A stretch of 64,000 nucleotides of DNA. Source: Achromobacter arsenitoxydans SY8 (lineage in GTDB: Bacteria > Pseudomonadota > Gammaproteobacteria > Burkholderiales > Burkholderiaceae_B). Of the stretch, positions 18,071-26,306 are shown one piece after another (the stretch's first letter is position 1; each line of letters opens with the position of its first letter). The notes beneath the pieces were generated by a model. It did not search any database. It was not told where the DNA came from and was given only the letters and a program-made list of their open reading frames with translations. The stretch covers positions 1 to 64,000 of the forward strand of contig NZ_AGUF01000052.1 in assembly GCF_000236785.1 (NCBI RefSeq). The letters run 5' to 3'. The position numbers and the translations under genes were made by a program.

Positions 18071-18550
18071 TCAGGTCAGGCCGGCCTTGTCCAGACCGTA
18101 TTCCTTGTCCGCCGATCCCGGCACGGTGCGGAATGCGACGTTCAGGCGGTTCCAGCCATTGATGCCGACAACCAGGAACGTCAGGTCCGACAGCTCGCTC
18201 TCCGAAAACTGGGCCCGGACCGATTCGTAAATGTCGTCCGGCACGCCGTGAGGAGAAAGCGTGGTCAGGGCTTCGGTCCACGCCAGCGCTGCGCGTTCCC
18301 GGGCCGAAAACAGGGGCGACTCCCGCCAGATCGCGACATGGTGCAGGCGCAACGCGCGCTCGCCGCGGATCGTCGCTTCTTTTACGTGCATGTCCAGGCA
18401 GAAGCCGCAGCCGTTGATCTGCGAGGCGCGGATGTCCACGAGTTGGCCCAGTTCCTGGACCACGGGGACCTTTTTGAGCGTCATGCTGAAGTCCAGATAC
18501 CGCTTGGACAGGACTTCCGAAACCTGGAAATAATTCAATCGCTGGCTCAT
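18071..18550 (-). CDS. Carboxymuconolactone decarboxylase / AhpD-like protein
   Basis: 159-residue alkylhydroperoxidase-like protein. The redox motif CGFC lies in INGCGFCLDMHVKEA near residue 48, with the downstream His expected of AhpD-type proteins. Members reduce peroxides or peroxiredoxin partners, often using lipoyl or thiol donors. The gene converges on the MocR gene with only 14 bp between the stops, and its own upstream region carries the GCCATRA repeats seen before the MocR gene, so joint control is likely. Together with AzoR this suggests a small oxidative or electrophile stress regulon. Confidence 0.87.
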   Translation of the reverse strand: MSQRLNYFQVSEVLSKRYLDFSMTLKKVPVVQELGQLVDIRASQINGCGFCLDMHVKEATIRGERALRLHHVAIWRESPLFSARERAALAWTEALTTLSPHGVPDDIYESVRAQFSESELSDLTFLVVGINGWNRLNVAFRTVPGSADKEYGLDKAGLT

Positions 18551-18615
18551 GCCGATACCTTTCTGGTGTGTGGCGGTTCAAGGGCTGAGCGCCCATGATG
18601 CCGCCTGTTGGCCCA

Positions 18616-18657
18616 GCCATGAAGTGCCATGAACCCAGTTTTTGACTAGGCCATGAT
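18616..18657 (-). promoter_or_regulatory. Triple GCCATGA repeat upstream of the AhpD-like gene (putative MocR operator)
   Basis: GCCATGAA at 18616 and 18626 and GGCCATGAT ending at 18657. The spacing between the second and third repeats is 24 bp, identical to the spacing in the MocR promoter. The third copy lies in a 14-mer that matches the MocR site with one mismatch. Relative to the transcribed gene the repeats are in the opposite orientation to those of the MocR promoter. Confidence 0.55.
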
Positions 18658-18705
18658 AAGCGCGGCTGCGGGTGTTGTGCGGGCCGCGTTTGGCCATTAA
18701 TCCGA

Positions 18706-18734
18706 TTGAATCGCGGGGCCGGCCCGGCTATAAG
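18706..18734 (+). promoter_or_regulatory. Sigma-70-type promoter for chrA
   Basis: TTGAAT (18706-18711) and TATAAG (18729-18734) are separated by exactly 17 bp. Transcription would start near 18741, about 47 nt before the chrA ATG. Both hexamers match five of six consensus bases. Confidence 0.6.
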
Positions 18735-18787
18735 CTTGGATCTGGGGCCAGCGTTTCCGCGCCCCGGCCGCCACTACGCCGACATCC

Positions 18788-20044
18788 ATGCCGCACCCAT
18801 CGCCCCAAGACGAACACGTAGACAGCAAGCCTGCTGCTGGCACGATAGCCCAGGCCGGACGCGGTTCCTGTCTTGAGGTTTTCCTGATATTCCTGCGCCT
18901 GGGGTTTACGTCCTTCGGCGGCCCGGTGGCCCATCTTGGATACTTCCGCAGCGAATTCGTGGACCGGCGCCGCTGGCTGGACGACTACGCGTACTCGGAT
19001 CTGGTGGCGCTGTGTCAGTTCCTGCCCGGCCCGGCCAGCAGCCAGGTCGGCATGGCGATCGGCCTGCGGCGGGCGGGATGGGCGGGCATGTTGGCGGCCT
19101 GGGTCGCTTTCACGCTGCCGTCGGCGCTTGCGCTGATCGGTTTCGCACTGGGTCTGGCCCATTACGGCTGGCTGTCGCAATCTGCCGCGGTGCACGGCTT
19201 GAAGGTCGCGGCGGTCGCCATCGTCGCCCAGGCGGTGTGGGGCATGGGCAGATCGCTGTGCCCCGACCGCTCGCGCGCCGCGCTGGCGGTAGCCGCCGCG
19301 CTCATCACGGTGATCCTGCCCACCGCGCTTGCGCAGATGGCGGCGGTGCTGCTCGGGGCCGTGGTCGGCGCCGCCTTTCTGCAGGTGCCCCCCCGGCCGA
19401 TCCTGGCGAATTCCTCGCTGGGCGTGACACGCTGGGCAGGCTGGCTATCACTGGGCCTCTTCATCGCGCTGCTGGCCGGCTTGCCGGCGTGGGCGCTGCT
19501 GTCGAACGGCGCTCTGGCCAGCCAGATCGACGGGTTCTACCGCGCGGGCGCACTGGTGTTCGGCGGCGGGCATGTGGTGCTGCCGCTGCTGGAAACGGCA
19601 TCGGTATCCACCGGCATGGTGTCCAGCGCCGACTTCCTGGCCGGCTACGGCGCGGCGCAGGCAATGCCGGGCCCGCTGTTCACCTTCGCGGCGTTTCTGG
19701 GCGCGCTAGCTTCAGGCCCCTTGTCCGGCTGGGCGGGCGGCCTGGCGCTTCTGTGCGTGATCTTCCTGCCCGGCGCCTTGCTGTTGACGGCCGCGCTGCC
19801 GTTCTGGGAATCCTTGCGGCGGCGGCCCGGCGTGCGCAACATGGTCGCGGGCGTCAATGCCAGCGTCGTCGGCATCCTGCTTGGCGCGCTGTACGACCCG
19901 GTCTGGACCAGCGCGATACTCGGCAAGGCCGACTTCGGCCTTGCGCTGCTGCTGTTCGCGCTGCTGGTCTATGGCCGCTGGTCGCCCGTATGGGTGGTGC
20001 TGCTGGCCGCGGCGGGCGGCTGGACGCTGGGCTGGCTGGTCTAG
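18788..20044 (+). CDS. chrA: Chromate transporter ChrA (long-chain CHR family)
   Basis: 418-residue inner-membrane protein made of two homologous CHR halves, each of several membrane helices. The N-half signature reads FTSFGGPVAHLGYF, then LCQFLPGPASSQVGMAIG. The C-half repeats it as VFGGGHVVLPLLE and GYGAAQAMPGPLFTFAAFLG. The family exports chromate, probably driven by the proton gradient; some members serve other oxyanions. There is no chrB or other chromate gene nearby, so the substrate is inferred from family alone. It stands alone with its own promoter and converges on the following gene with 14 bp between stops. Confidence 0.92.
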   Translation: MPHPSPQDEHVDSKPAAGTIAQAGRGSCLEVFLIFLRLGFTSFGGPVAHLGYFRSEFVDRRRWLDDYAYSDLVALCQFLPGPASSQVGMAIGLRRAGWAGMLAAWVAFTLPSALALIGFALGLAHYGWLSQSAAVHGLKVAAVAIVAQAVWGMGRSLCPDRSRAALAVAAALITVILPTALAQMAAVLLGAVVGAAFLQVPPRPILANSSLGVTRWAGWLSLGLFIALLAGLPAWALLSNGALASQIDGFYRAGALVFGGGHVVLPLLETASVSTGMVSSADFLAGYGAAQAMPGPLFTFAAFLGALASGPLSGWAGGLALLCVIFLPGALLLTAALPFWESLRRRPGVRNMVAGVNASVVGILLGALYDPVWTSAILGKADFGLALLLFALLVYGRWSPVWVVLLAAAGGWTLGWLV

Positions 20045-20058
20045 CGCCGCCTGCGCTT

Positions 20059-20853
20059 TCAGGACGTCCAGCGGGCAGGGCGCTTCTGCAGGAAGGCGTC
20101 TATGCCTTCGCACGCATCGGCTTCCATCATGTTCCTGGCCATCACGTCGCCCGCATAATCGTAGGCGTCGGCCAGCGCCATCTGGCGCTGCTTGTAGAAC
20201 ATGCGCTTGCCGTAACGCACCGCTGCCGGGCTCTTGGCCAGGATGTCGTCGACCAGCGCGCGCACCCGCGCATCCAGCTCCGCATCCGGCACGGCGTGGT
20301 TGATCAAACCCCAGTCGGCCGCCTGGGCCGCATCAATGAAACGGGCGGTCATCAGCATCTCGAACGCGCGCTTGGCCGACACATTGCGGCTGAGCGCGAC
20401 GGCCGGGGTGGCGCAGAACAGCCCCACATTGATTCCAGACACGGCAAACTTCGCGGAGTCGGCGGCGACGGCCAGGTCGCAGCTTGCCACCAGCTGGCAG
20501 CCCGCCGCCGTGGCAATACCGTGCACCTTGGCGATGACGGGCACGGGCAGCGCCTGCAGTCCCTGCATGACGCTGCCGCACTTGCGGAACAGTTCGCGGT
20601 AGTAGTCCAGCGAGGGCTGGCTGCGCATTTCGCGCAGATCGTGGCCAGCGCAGAAGGCGCGCCCCTCGGATTCCAGCACCACGCAGCGCACGCCGGGATC
20701 GCGGGCCAGCACATCAATTTCCTGCTGCAAGGCGGCCAGCAGGGCCTCCGATAGCGCATTGAATTGGGACGGGCGGTTCAGGCGCAGCGTGACGACGCCG
20801 CCTTCGGCACTGCGCAGGAGCGGCTGCGGGTCCGCCTTGTTCTCTAGGGTCAT
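20059..20853 (-). CDS. Enoyl-CoA hydratase/isomerase family protein lacking catalytic Glu residues
   Basis: 264 residues with the crotonase fold: an oxyanion-hole segment AFCAGHDLREM and a second glycine-rich loop ATAAGCQLVASCDLAVAA. The two glutamates used by classical hydratases fall in GGCEL and PE-x-x-G contexts; here those positions read GCQL and VSGINVG. The sequence is of the ECHDC3-like type, whose reaction is not settled. It should therefore not be labelled a fatty-acid hydratase. The gene is monocistronic, between chrA (convergent) and a Bcr/CflA exporter transcribed in the same direction with a 44-bp gap. Confidence 0.85.
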   Translation of the reverse strand: MTLENKADPQPLLRSAEGGVVTLRLNRPSQFNALSEALLAALQQEIDVLARDPGVRCVVLESEGRAFCAGHDLREMRSQPSLDYYRELFRKCGSVMQGLQALPVPVIAKVHGIATAAGCQLVASCDLAVAADSAKFAVSGINVGLFCATPAVALSRNVSAKRAFEMLMTARFIDAAQAADWGLINHAVPDAELDARVRALVDDILAKSPAAVRYGKRMFYKQRQMALADAYDYAGDVMARNMMEADACEGIDAFLQKRPARWTS

Positions 20854-20897
20854 GTCGCCTCCAGGAAGGGGTGTCCCCGGATACTAGCTCACGACGG

Positions 20898-22100
20898 TCA
20901 GGATGCGTGCGTCAGGCGCTTCGCGATGGCGGGCGACAGGCACAGCAATGGCGCGACGATGGCCGCACCCACCACCGCCATGGCCAACTGCGGCGCCATG
21001 CCGCTGTCCAGCAGCACGGTCGCGATGACCGCCGAACCGCTCATCTGGAAAAGGCCGTAGACTGCCGCGGCGGTGCCCGCGCGCTCGGCAAAGGGCTCCA
21101 GCGCCAGGCTCAGCCCGGAACCGAGGGCCAGCGAGAACCCCACGGTCAGTACGGCCACCGGCAGCATGAATATCCAGGCCGACATCGGCGCCCACAGCCA
21201 GGCGCAGAAATGCATGACCGATGCCAGCAGCAGGGCCGCCATGCCGACGCGCACCATGGTGTGGCGGCCAAAGCGCGCGATAAAGGTCGGCGCCAGGAAG
21301 AACGCCGCGATGTTGATTGCTGCATTGCCGCCGAACCAGGCCGAGAACCCCAGCTCGGAATAGCCCAGCTGCTGCACCAGCACCACGGGCGCGGCGGACA
21401 CGAACACCAGGATCATCGCCATGCCGGCCATGCCGAACGCCGCGAAGTACAGGAAGCGGCCGCTCGCGGCGATGGGCGCATAGCGGCGCAGGCTGTACAG
21501 CGCGCCTTGGCGCTGGGGGGACGGCGCTCGGGTTTCCTCGAAACGCCGGGCCAGCAGCGCGGCCAGCGCCAGCGCAAACACGGCCATGAACACGAAGGTG
21601 CTGCGCCAGCCCGCATGCAGCGCCAGCACGCCGCCCAGCATCGGCGCCAGCGCGGGCACCGAGCACAGCGCACCGTTCAGGTAGCTGTACACGCGCGCGC
21701 CCACCGCCGGACTGAAGCAATCGCGCACCGCAGCGAACGCCACCAGCGACGCCGAGCAGGCGCCCAGGCCCTGGATCACGCGCGCCGCGTAGAACGCCTC
21801 CAGCGACGTGGCGGCCGCGCCCAGTGCGGAACCCAGCAGGTACGCCAACGCGCCCGCCAACGCCACGGGCCGGCGGCCATAGCGGTCGGCGAGCGGGCCG
21901 ATCAGGACCTGCCCGACACCCACCGCGAAGATGAACAGGGTGATGCTGGCCTGCAGCGCGCCGATGGGCTCGCCAAAGCCCAGCGCCATGGCGGGCAGCG
22001 AGGGGAGATAGATGTCGATGGCCATCGGCGTAAGCGTGACCAGTCCCATCAGTAGACCGATCAGCCAGCGCTGGCCTCGGGGCGTCAAGGCAGACTTCAT
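20898..22100 (-). CDS. MFS multidrug exporter, Bcr/CflA subfamily
   Basis: 400 residues with 12 predicted membrane helices. Subfamily signs are MAIDIYLPSLPAMA in helix 1 and the loop motif LIGPLADRYGRRPVALAG between helices 2 and 3, followed by the antiporter-type segment ARVIQGLGACSASLV. It should act as a drug/proton antiporter in the inner membrane. The start is placed at the ATG at 22100 (MKSALTPRGQRWL); an in-frame codon at 22142 would add 14 residues with no family support. It is divergent from the Rdx gene, with 99 bp between the starts. Confidence 0.9.
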   Translation of the reverse strand: MKSALTPRGQRWLIGLLMGLVTLTPMAIDIYLPSLPAMALGFGEPIGALQASITLFIFAVGVGQVLIGPLADRYGRRPVALAGALAYLLGSALGAAATSLEAFYAARVIQGLGACSASLVAFAAVRDCFSPAVGARVYSYLNGALCSVPALAPMLGGVLALHAGWRSTFVFMAVFALALAALLARRFEETRAPSPQRQGALYSLRRYAPIAASGRFLYFAAFGMAGMAMILVFVSAAPVVLVQQLGYSELGFSAWFGGNAAINIAAFFLAPTFIARFGRHTMVRVGMAALLLASVMHFCAWLWAPMSAWIFMLPVAVLTVGFSLALGSGLSLALEPFAERAGTAAAVYGLFQMSGSAVIATVLLDSGMAPQLAMAVVGAAIVAPLLCLSPAIAKRLTHAS

Positions 22101-22162
22101 TGCAGGCTCTGGGCTCGTTGCGAACCCGGGAAAACCCGACATTATCCATGATCAACCGGGCC

Positions 22163-22199
22163 CGAGCCGGAATCCCGGCTCGCGTAGAATATTTTCCCC
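22163..22199 (+). promoter_or_regulatory. Hairpin and -10 element directly upstream of the Rdx gene
   Basis: A perfect 8-bp stem CGAGCCGG/CCGGCTCG with a 4-nt loop (22163-22182) is followed by TAGAAT (22185-22190), ten bases before the ATG. Transcription from this -10 would begin at or within a few bases of the ATG, and no Shine-Dalgarno sequence is visible, so the mRNA may be leaderless. Confidence 0.4.
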
Positions 22200-22520
22200 A
22201 TGAACCCGCCCGCCTTGCGCCCTCGCATCGTCATCCTGTATTGCACGCAGTGCCAATGGCTGCTGCGCGCCGGCTGGATGGCCCAGGAACTGTTGTCCAC
22301 CTTTTCGACGGACCTTGGCGAAGTCGTGCTGCAGCCCGGCACCGGCGGCATATTCCAGATCACGTACAACGGCGACCTGATCTGGGACCGCAAGCGCGAT
22401 GGCGGATTCCCTGAGGCCAAGGTGCTCAAGCAGCGCGTGCGCGACCGCCTCGACCCGGGCCGCTCGCTGGGCCACATTGATGGCCATGGAGCGGCGCCTG
22501 CCGGCGATCCCGGCCTCTGA
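22200..22520 (+). CDS. SelT/SelW/SelH (Rdx) family thioredoxin-fold protein, Cys form
   Basis: 106-residue cytoplasmic protein of the Rdx family. The redox motif is CTQC (YCTQCQWLLRAGWMAQELL), the cysteine version of the CxxU motif of eukaryotic SelW. The following TGGIFQITYNGDLIWDRKRDGGFPEAKVLKQRVRD matches the family pattern in order. Members are thought to take part in thiol redox regulation; the partner is unknown. The last 20 or so residues are low in conservation. No Shine-Dalgarno sequence is seen. The gene converges on the tct unit, whose terminator lies just past its stop. Confidence 0.85.
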   Translation: MNPPALRPRIVILYCTQCQWLLRAGWMAQELLSTFSTDLGEVVLQPGTGGIFQITYNGDLIWDRKRDGGFPEAKVLKQRVRDRLDPGRSLGHIDGHGAAPAGDPGL

Positions 22521-22536
22521 ACGCCGCGCGCAAGGC

Positions 22537-22565
22537 CAAAAAAACGCCGGTCCCGAAGGACCGGC
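22537..22565 (-). terminator. Rho-independent terminator of the tctBA unit with UUCG tetraloop
   Basis: On the minus strand the 8-bp stem GCCGGTCC/GGACCGGC closes a TTCG loop and is followed by G and a T-run of seven. It stands 33 bp beyond the tctA stop at 22599. The UUCG tetraloop makes it an unusually stable terminator. Confidence 0.9.
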
Positions 22566-22598
22566 CAAAGCAGCACTACCCCAAAAATCGACGCCCGC

Positions 22599-24125
22599 TT
22601 ACGCGGCCGACTCCGCGCGTTGCACCGCCTCCCGCGCCTTGCGCTGGCGCATCGCCGACGTCGCCAGCAGCGCGATCAGCGCCACGCACGCCAGGATGAA
22701 GCCCAGGCTGATGGGACGCGAGACGAAGATCGACAATTCGCCGCGCGACAGCAGCAGGGCGCGCCGGAAGTTCTCTTCCACCATCGGCCCCAGCACGAAA
22801 CCCAGCAACAGCGGCGCCGGCTCGAATCGCAAGCGGATCAGCGCGTAGCCCGCAGCGCCGAACAGGGTCACCATCCCCACATCGAACAGGTTGTTGTTCG
22901 TGCTGTATACGCCCACGCAGACAAAGAACAGCGCGGCGGGGAACAGGTAGCGGAACGGCACTGTCAGCAGGCGCACCCACATGCCGATCAGCGGCAGGTT
23001 CAGCAACAGCAGCAGCACGTTGCCGACCCAGAAGCTGGCGATCAGCCCCCAGAACATGTCCGCGTGCTCGATCATCATTTGCGGACCCGGCTGGATGCCG
23101 TGGATGATCAGCGCGCCCAGCATCAGCGCCATGACAGGATCGCCGGGGATGCCCAGGCTCATGGTCGGAATGAAGCTGGTCTGCGTCGATGCGCTGGTCG
23201 CGGCTTCCGGTCCGGCGATGCCTTCGATGGCGCCGCGGCCGAAGCGGCGCGGTTCGCGCGCGACCTTCTTTTCCGTCGCATAGGAAATGAAGGAAGCGAT
23301 CGTCGGGCCGGTGCCGGGCAGGATCCCGAACGCCGCGCCGATGGCGGTTCCGCGCACCAGTGCGCCGCGCGACTGCTTGATGTCGCCGGCTTCGGGCCGC
23401 ATAGATTTCAGGCTGACCTTCGCCGACGTGACCTTGCTGTCGCCGCCGATGCGGTTGATGTTCTTCAGGAAGTCCGCCACGCCGAACAGGCCCATGGCCA
23501 GCGCCACGATCTGCAGGCCATCCGACAGTTCCAGGACGCCGAAGTGAAAGCGCATCGTGCCCGTGTTCACGTCCGTGCCCACAACGCCCAACAGCAGGCC
23601 GACCACCACCATCGCAACGCCCTTGATCGCAGAGCCCTTGGCCAGCGTCGCGCCTGCCAGCAGGCCCAGCATCATCATCGAGAAGTACTCGGCGGGACCG
23701 AACTTGAACGCCACGTCCACCAGCATCGGTGAGAACAGGATCATCGCCAGAATGCCCACCGACGCGCCGCAGAACGACGAGAACATCAGCATGAACAGCG
23801 CGGACCCGGCCTTGCCGTTGCGCGCCAGCGGATTGCCGTCCAGGCAGGCCACCGCGTGCGATGCCGTACCCGGCAGGTTCAGCATGATCGACGTGATGCC
23901 GCCGCCATATTGCGATCCGTAGTAGATGCCGGACAGCATCACCAGCGCCGCGGTGGGCGTCATGGTGTAGGTCAGCGGCAGCAGGATAGAGATCGCGGCC
24001 AGCACGCCCATGCCCGGCAGCACGCCGATCAGGTTGCCCATGAATACGCCGAACACGGCCCACATCAGGTTGTCCAGCGCGAACGCGACCGAAAACCCGT
24101 GCATCAGGTTATTGAAGATTTCCAT
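22599..24125 (-). CDS. tctA: Tripartite tricarboxylate transporter large permease TctA
   Basis: 508 residues with about 11-12 membrane helices. TctA signatures are LIGVLPGMGVLAAISILLPL near residue 35, GIYYGSQYGGGITSIMLNLPGTA near 65-90, and the second glycine-rich repeat GILPGTGPTIASFISYATEK with GPEAATSAS near 250-300. It is the large transporter subunit that works with small subunit TctB and a periplasmic TctC binding protein to import carboxylates with sodium or protons. It follows tctB with 3 bp between them and ends at a strong terminator. No TctC gene is in the unit, so a distant binding protein probably supplies the substrate, which is unknown. Confidence 0.93.
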   Translation of the reverse strand: MEIFNNLMHGFSVAFALDNLMWAVFGVFMGNLIGVLPGMGVLAAISILLPLTYTMTPTAALVMLSGIYYGSQYGGGITSIMLNLPGTASHAVACLDGNPLARNGKAGSALFMLMFSSFCGASVGILAMILFSPMLVDVAFKFGPAEYFSMMMLGLLAGATLAKGSAIKGVAMVVVGLLLGVVGTDVNTGTMRFHFGVLELSDGLQIVALAMGLFGVADFLKNINRIGGDSKVTSAKVSLKSMRPEAGDIKQSRGALVRGTAIGAAFGILPGTGPTIASFISYATEKKVAREPRRFGRGAIEGIAGPEAATSASTQTSFIPTMSLGIPGDPVMALMLGALIIHGIQPGPQMMIEHADMFWGLIASFWVGNVLLLLLNLPLIGMWVRLLTVPFRYLFPAALFFVCVGVYSTNNNLFDVGMVTLFGAAGYALIRLRFEPAPLLLGFVLGPMVEENFRRALLLSRGELSIFVSRPISLGFILACVALIALLATSAMRQRKAREAVQRAESAA

Positions 24126-24128
24126 CTA

Positions 24129-24599
24129 TCAGCCCCAGCGGAACAGCGGAAACTGCAGCTGCAGCGCCCAGGAGAAAACAGCTACGCCAAGCACCGTCAC
24201 GCCGGCGGCAAGCAGGGCCGCGGTGCGCCAGGTGTGCTGGCGATCGCCCATGGCCGATACGAAGACCAGCACGAAGGTCGCGGGCACCAGGCCGCCGAAC
24301 TTGCCGACCAGGATGAAGGCCAGCAGGCCGCCGATGATGCAGCCCCAGCCACGCCATTCCGGCGGCGGGACCTCTTCGGCGTCCTCTTCGGCCACGGTAG
24401 GCGAGGCCGCCATCTTCGCGATCATCAGGCCCAGCAGGACCAGCAGAACGCCCAGGATCGCCGGGAACATGCCCGGTCCCATGCGCGCAAGGCTGCCCAG
24501 TGTGTATGTCGACGCCTGCGCGATGGCGCCCAGGCCCAGCACGATCATCGTGCCCGCGGCCCACGCCTCGCGCCTGACGGCGCTGCGTTTTGATTGCAT
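24129..24599 (-). CDS. tctB: Tripartite tricarboxylate transporter small subunit TctB
   Basis: 156 residues with four predicted membrane helices. Family signs are the N-terminal AGTMIVLGLGAIAQASTYTLG, then MGPGMFPAILGVLLVLLGL, and two C-terminal helices. The ATG at 24599 is chosen because GGGAGG stands seven bases upstream; an earlier in-frame start at 24662 would place this ribosome site inside the gene. It is translated just before tctA (3-bp gap). TctB stabilises the large permease in the inner membrane. The segment between helices 2 and 3 is acidic (EEDAEEVPPPEW). Confidence 0.9.
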   Translation of the reverse strand: MQSKRSAVRREAWAAGTMIVLGLGAIAQASTYTLGSLARMGPGMFPAILGVLLVLLGLMIAKMAASPTVAEEDAEEVPPPEWRGWGCIIGGLLAFILVGKFGGLVPATFVLVFVSAMGDRQHTWRTAALLAAGVTVLGVAVFSWALQLQFPLFRWG

Positions 24600-24835
24600 G
24601 GTCTGTCCTCCCTTTGTTGTGCTTTTGACTGACGTGTGTCTGAACAAAAGCTGACACTGCAATGAATGCGGGAGTCTAAAAATCCAAACTTCCGTTCACC
24701 TTTCAAGGAATCGGAAAGTTGCGCGGCAGCGCTGCATTTGCCGTAAAACCGGGGGAAATCCCTAGGGCTCGCAATGCAAAGCGGCGACTTGCAATGCAAG
24801 CCGCCGCCACGTTGCGCAGAGCGCGCGGGATCGTT

Positions 24836-25315
24836 CTACAGGCCCAGTTCCGACAGGCCCGGATGATCGTCGGGACGCCGGCCCAGCGGCCAGCGGAACT
24901 TGCGGTCCGCCTCCTTGATGGGCAGGTCATTGATGCAGGCATAGCGGTTGATCATCAGGCCGTCTTCGCCGAACTCCCAGTTCTCGTTGCCGTAAGAGCG
25001 GAACCAGTTGCCGGAATCGTCGTGCCACTCGTAGGCATAGCGCACCGCGATGCGGTTGTCGGTGAAGGCCCACAGTTCCTTGATCAGCCGGTAATCCAGT
25101 TCGCGCGCCCATTTGCGCGACAGGAAAGCGCGCGCCTCATCGCGGCTCTTCACGAACTCGGCGCGGTTGCGCCAGTGGGTGTCCAGGGTATAGGCCAGCG
25201 CCACCTTGTCGGGGTCGCGGCTGTTCCAGCCATCTTCTGCCAGGCGCACTTTCTGCACGGCGCTCTTGTGCGTAAACGGGGGTAGGGGCGGGCGGACTTC
25301 AGGGGTCGACGACAT
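24836..25315 (-). CDS. DUF1348 (NTF2-like / SnoaL-fold) protein
   Basis: 159 residues, the normal length for DUF1348. It has the cone-shaped NTF2-like fold with conserved blocks [39 protein letters not shown] and [20 protein letters not shown]. No reaction is established for the family. It lies 63 bp behind the TetR gene on the same strand and is probably in one transcript with it, so the TetR repressor may control it. The 173 bp between its upstream neighbour unit (tctB) and its end hold nothing recognisable. Confidence 0.85.
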   Translation of the reverse strand: MSSTPEVRPPLPPFTHKSAVQKVRLAEDGWNSRDPDKVALAYTLDTHWRNRAEFVKSRDEARAFLSRKWARELDYRLIKELWAFTDNRIAVRYAYEWHDDSGNWFRSYGNENWEFGEDGLMINRYACINDLPIKEADRKFRWPLGRRPDDHPGLSELGL

Positions 25316-25378
25316 GGCGGGCCTCGCGGCAGGGGTTGGAAAGCGGGGTGGGGAATTCGAAAGTATTGGATCGAGGCG

Positions 25379-25957
25379 TCACGCCTCGGCGGCCAGCAGC
25401 GCGGCCGCGGCGCGTTCCGCGCTGTCGGTGATGGACAGGTCGCCGGTCACCGTCGCCACGGCGATGGCGCCGTCGATCAGCACCAGGAGCTGGCGCGCGC
25501 ATTCTTCAGCCTGCGCCAGGCCGGCGTCCCGCGCCAGCACGGTCACGTGGGCCAACAAGCGCGCTTTGTGAAGCCGGGCCACCTGGCGTATGGGGCTGTC
25601 TGCATCGCCGACCTCGCCGGCGGCATTGATGAACGCGCACCCGCGGAAGCCCTCTGACGCAAACCATGCGCGCAGCGCGTCGAAGATCGACATGAGGCGC
25701 GCGCGCGGCGTGGGGGCCGTTGTCGTGGCCCCGATGAACCACTGCATCCAGCGCTCGTCGCGCGCCTGCAGGGCCGCGGCCACCAGGGCTTCCTTGGTGC
25801 CGTAGTGCTTGTAGATGCTCTTGCGTGCGACGCCAGACGTCTTGACGATCTGATCCATGCCAGTGGCGTGGATGCCGCCGCCATAGATCAGGTGCTCGGT
25901 TGCGCGCAGCAGCTTTTCCTGCACGTCGGACGGGGATTCATGGGGAATGGCGGACAT
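25379..25957 (-). CDS. TetR family transcriptional regulator
   Basis: 192 residues. The N-terminal TetR DNA-binding domain reads LLRATEHLIYGGGIHATGMD, then IVKTSGVARKSIYKHYGTKEAL (HTH, about 28-55). The C-terminal ligand domain contains FRGCAFINAAGE, typical of a TetR_C group found beside small oxidoreductases and NTF2-like proteins. The gene heads a unit with the DUF1348 gene. Two copies of one near-palindrome lie immediately upstream, the first only two bases from the ATG at 25957, which points to strong autorepression. The ligand is unknown. Confidence 0.9.
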   Translation of the reverse strand: MSAIPHESPSDVQEKLLRATEHLIYGGGIHATGMDQIVKTSGVARKSIYKHYGTKEALVAAALQARDERWMQWFIGATTTAPTPRARLMSIFDALRAWFASEGFRGCAFINAAGEVGDADSPIRQVARLHKARLLAHVTVLARDAGLAQAEECARQLLVLIDGAIAVATVTGDLSITDSAERAAAALLAAEA

Positions 25958-25959
25958 GG

Positions 25960-26008
25960 AGAATGATCGTTCTCATTGCAATGCGCAGATGGTAGAACGA
26001 TCATTCTC
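25960..26008 (-). promoter_or_regulatory. Pair of inverted TetR operators
   Basis: GAGAATGATCGTTCTC (25960-25975) and its reverse complement at 15 of 16 positions (25993-26008). Each is itself a near palindrome and the centres are 33 bp apart, about three helical turns. The arrangement suits two TetR dimers on one DNA face covering the TetR promoter. Confidence 0.8.
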
Positions 26009-26017
26009 TGGCGTCAA

Positions 26018-26245
26018 TCACCAGTTGTAGCGCAGCGTGGCCAGCACGACGCGGCCCGGGCCGTAAAAGCACAGGTTGACGTTGTTGCAAGAGGCCACGT
26101 ATTCCTTGTCGAACAGGTTCGACGCATTCAGGCTTAGCGTGGCGCCCTTCATTGCCGAGCTGGCGCGGCCCAGGTCATAGCGGATCGCCGCGTCGGCCAG
26201 CGTCACCGCCGGCACCTTCACGGCATTGTCTTGGTTGCGCTCCAA
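26018..26245 (-). pseudogene. 3' remnant of a TonB-dependent siderophore receptor
   Basis: Only the last 75 or so residues of a TonB-dependent outer-membrane receptor remain: VPAVTLADAAIRYDLG, LNASNLFDKEYVASC and the C-terminal strand VVLATLRYNW with stop. Intact receptors are 650-800 residues. The frame is closed by TAG at 26306-26308 upstream, and no plug or barrel sequence precedes it. The remnant ends ten bases from the second TetR operator, so a deletion or rearrangement has joined the 3' end of an iron-uptake gene to the TetR locus. It is not expected to make a functional protein. Confidence 0.85.
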
Positions 26246-26306
26246 AGCGTCCTTGCGACTTTGTTCCTGATCATTATTTTGCTGGCTATTTCTGTCAAGA
26301 TCGCGC

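Noticed and set aside
22620-23732. 370-codon frame antisense to tctA
   Set aside because: The tctA frame carries clear family motifs; the other product is low-complexity.
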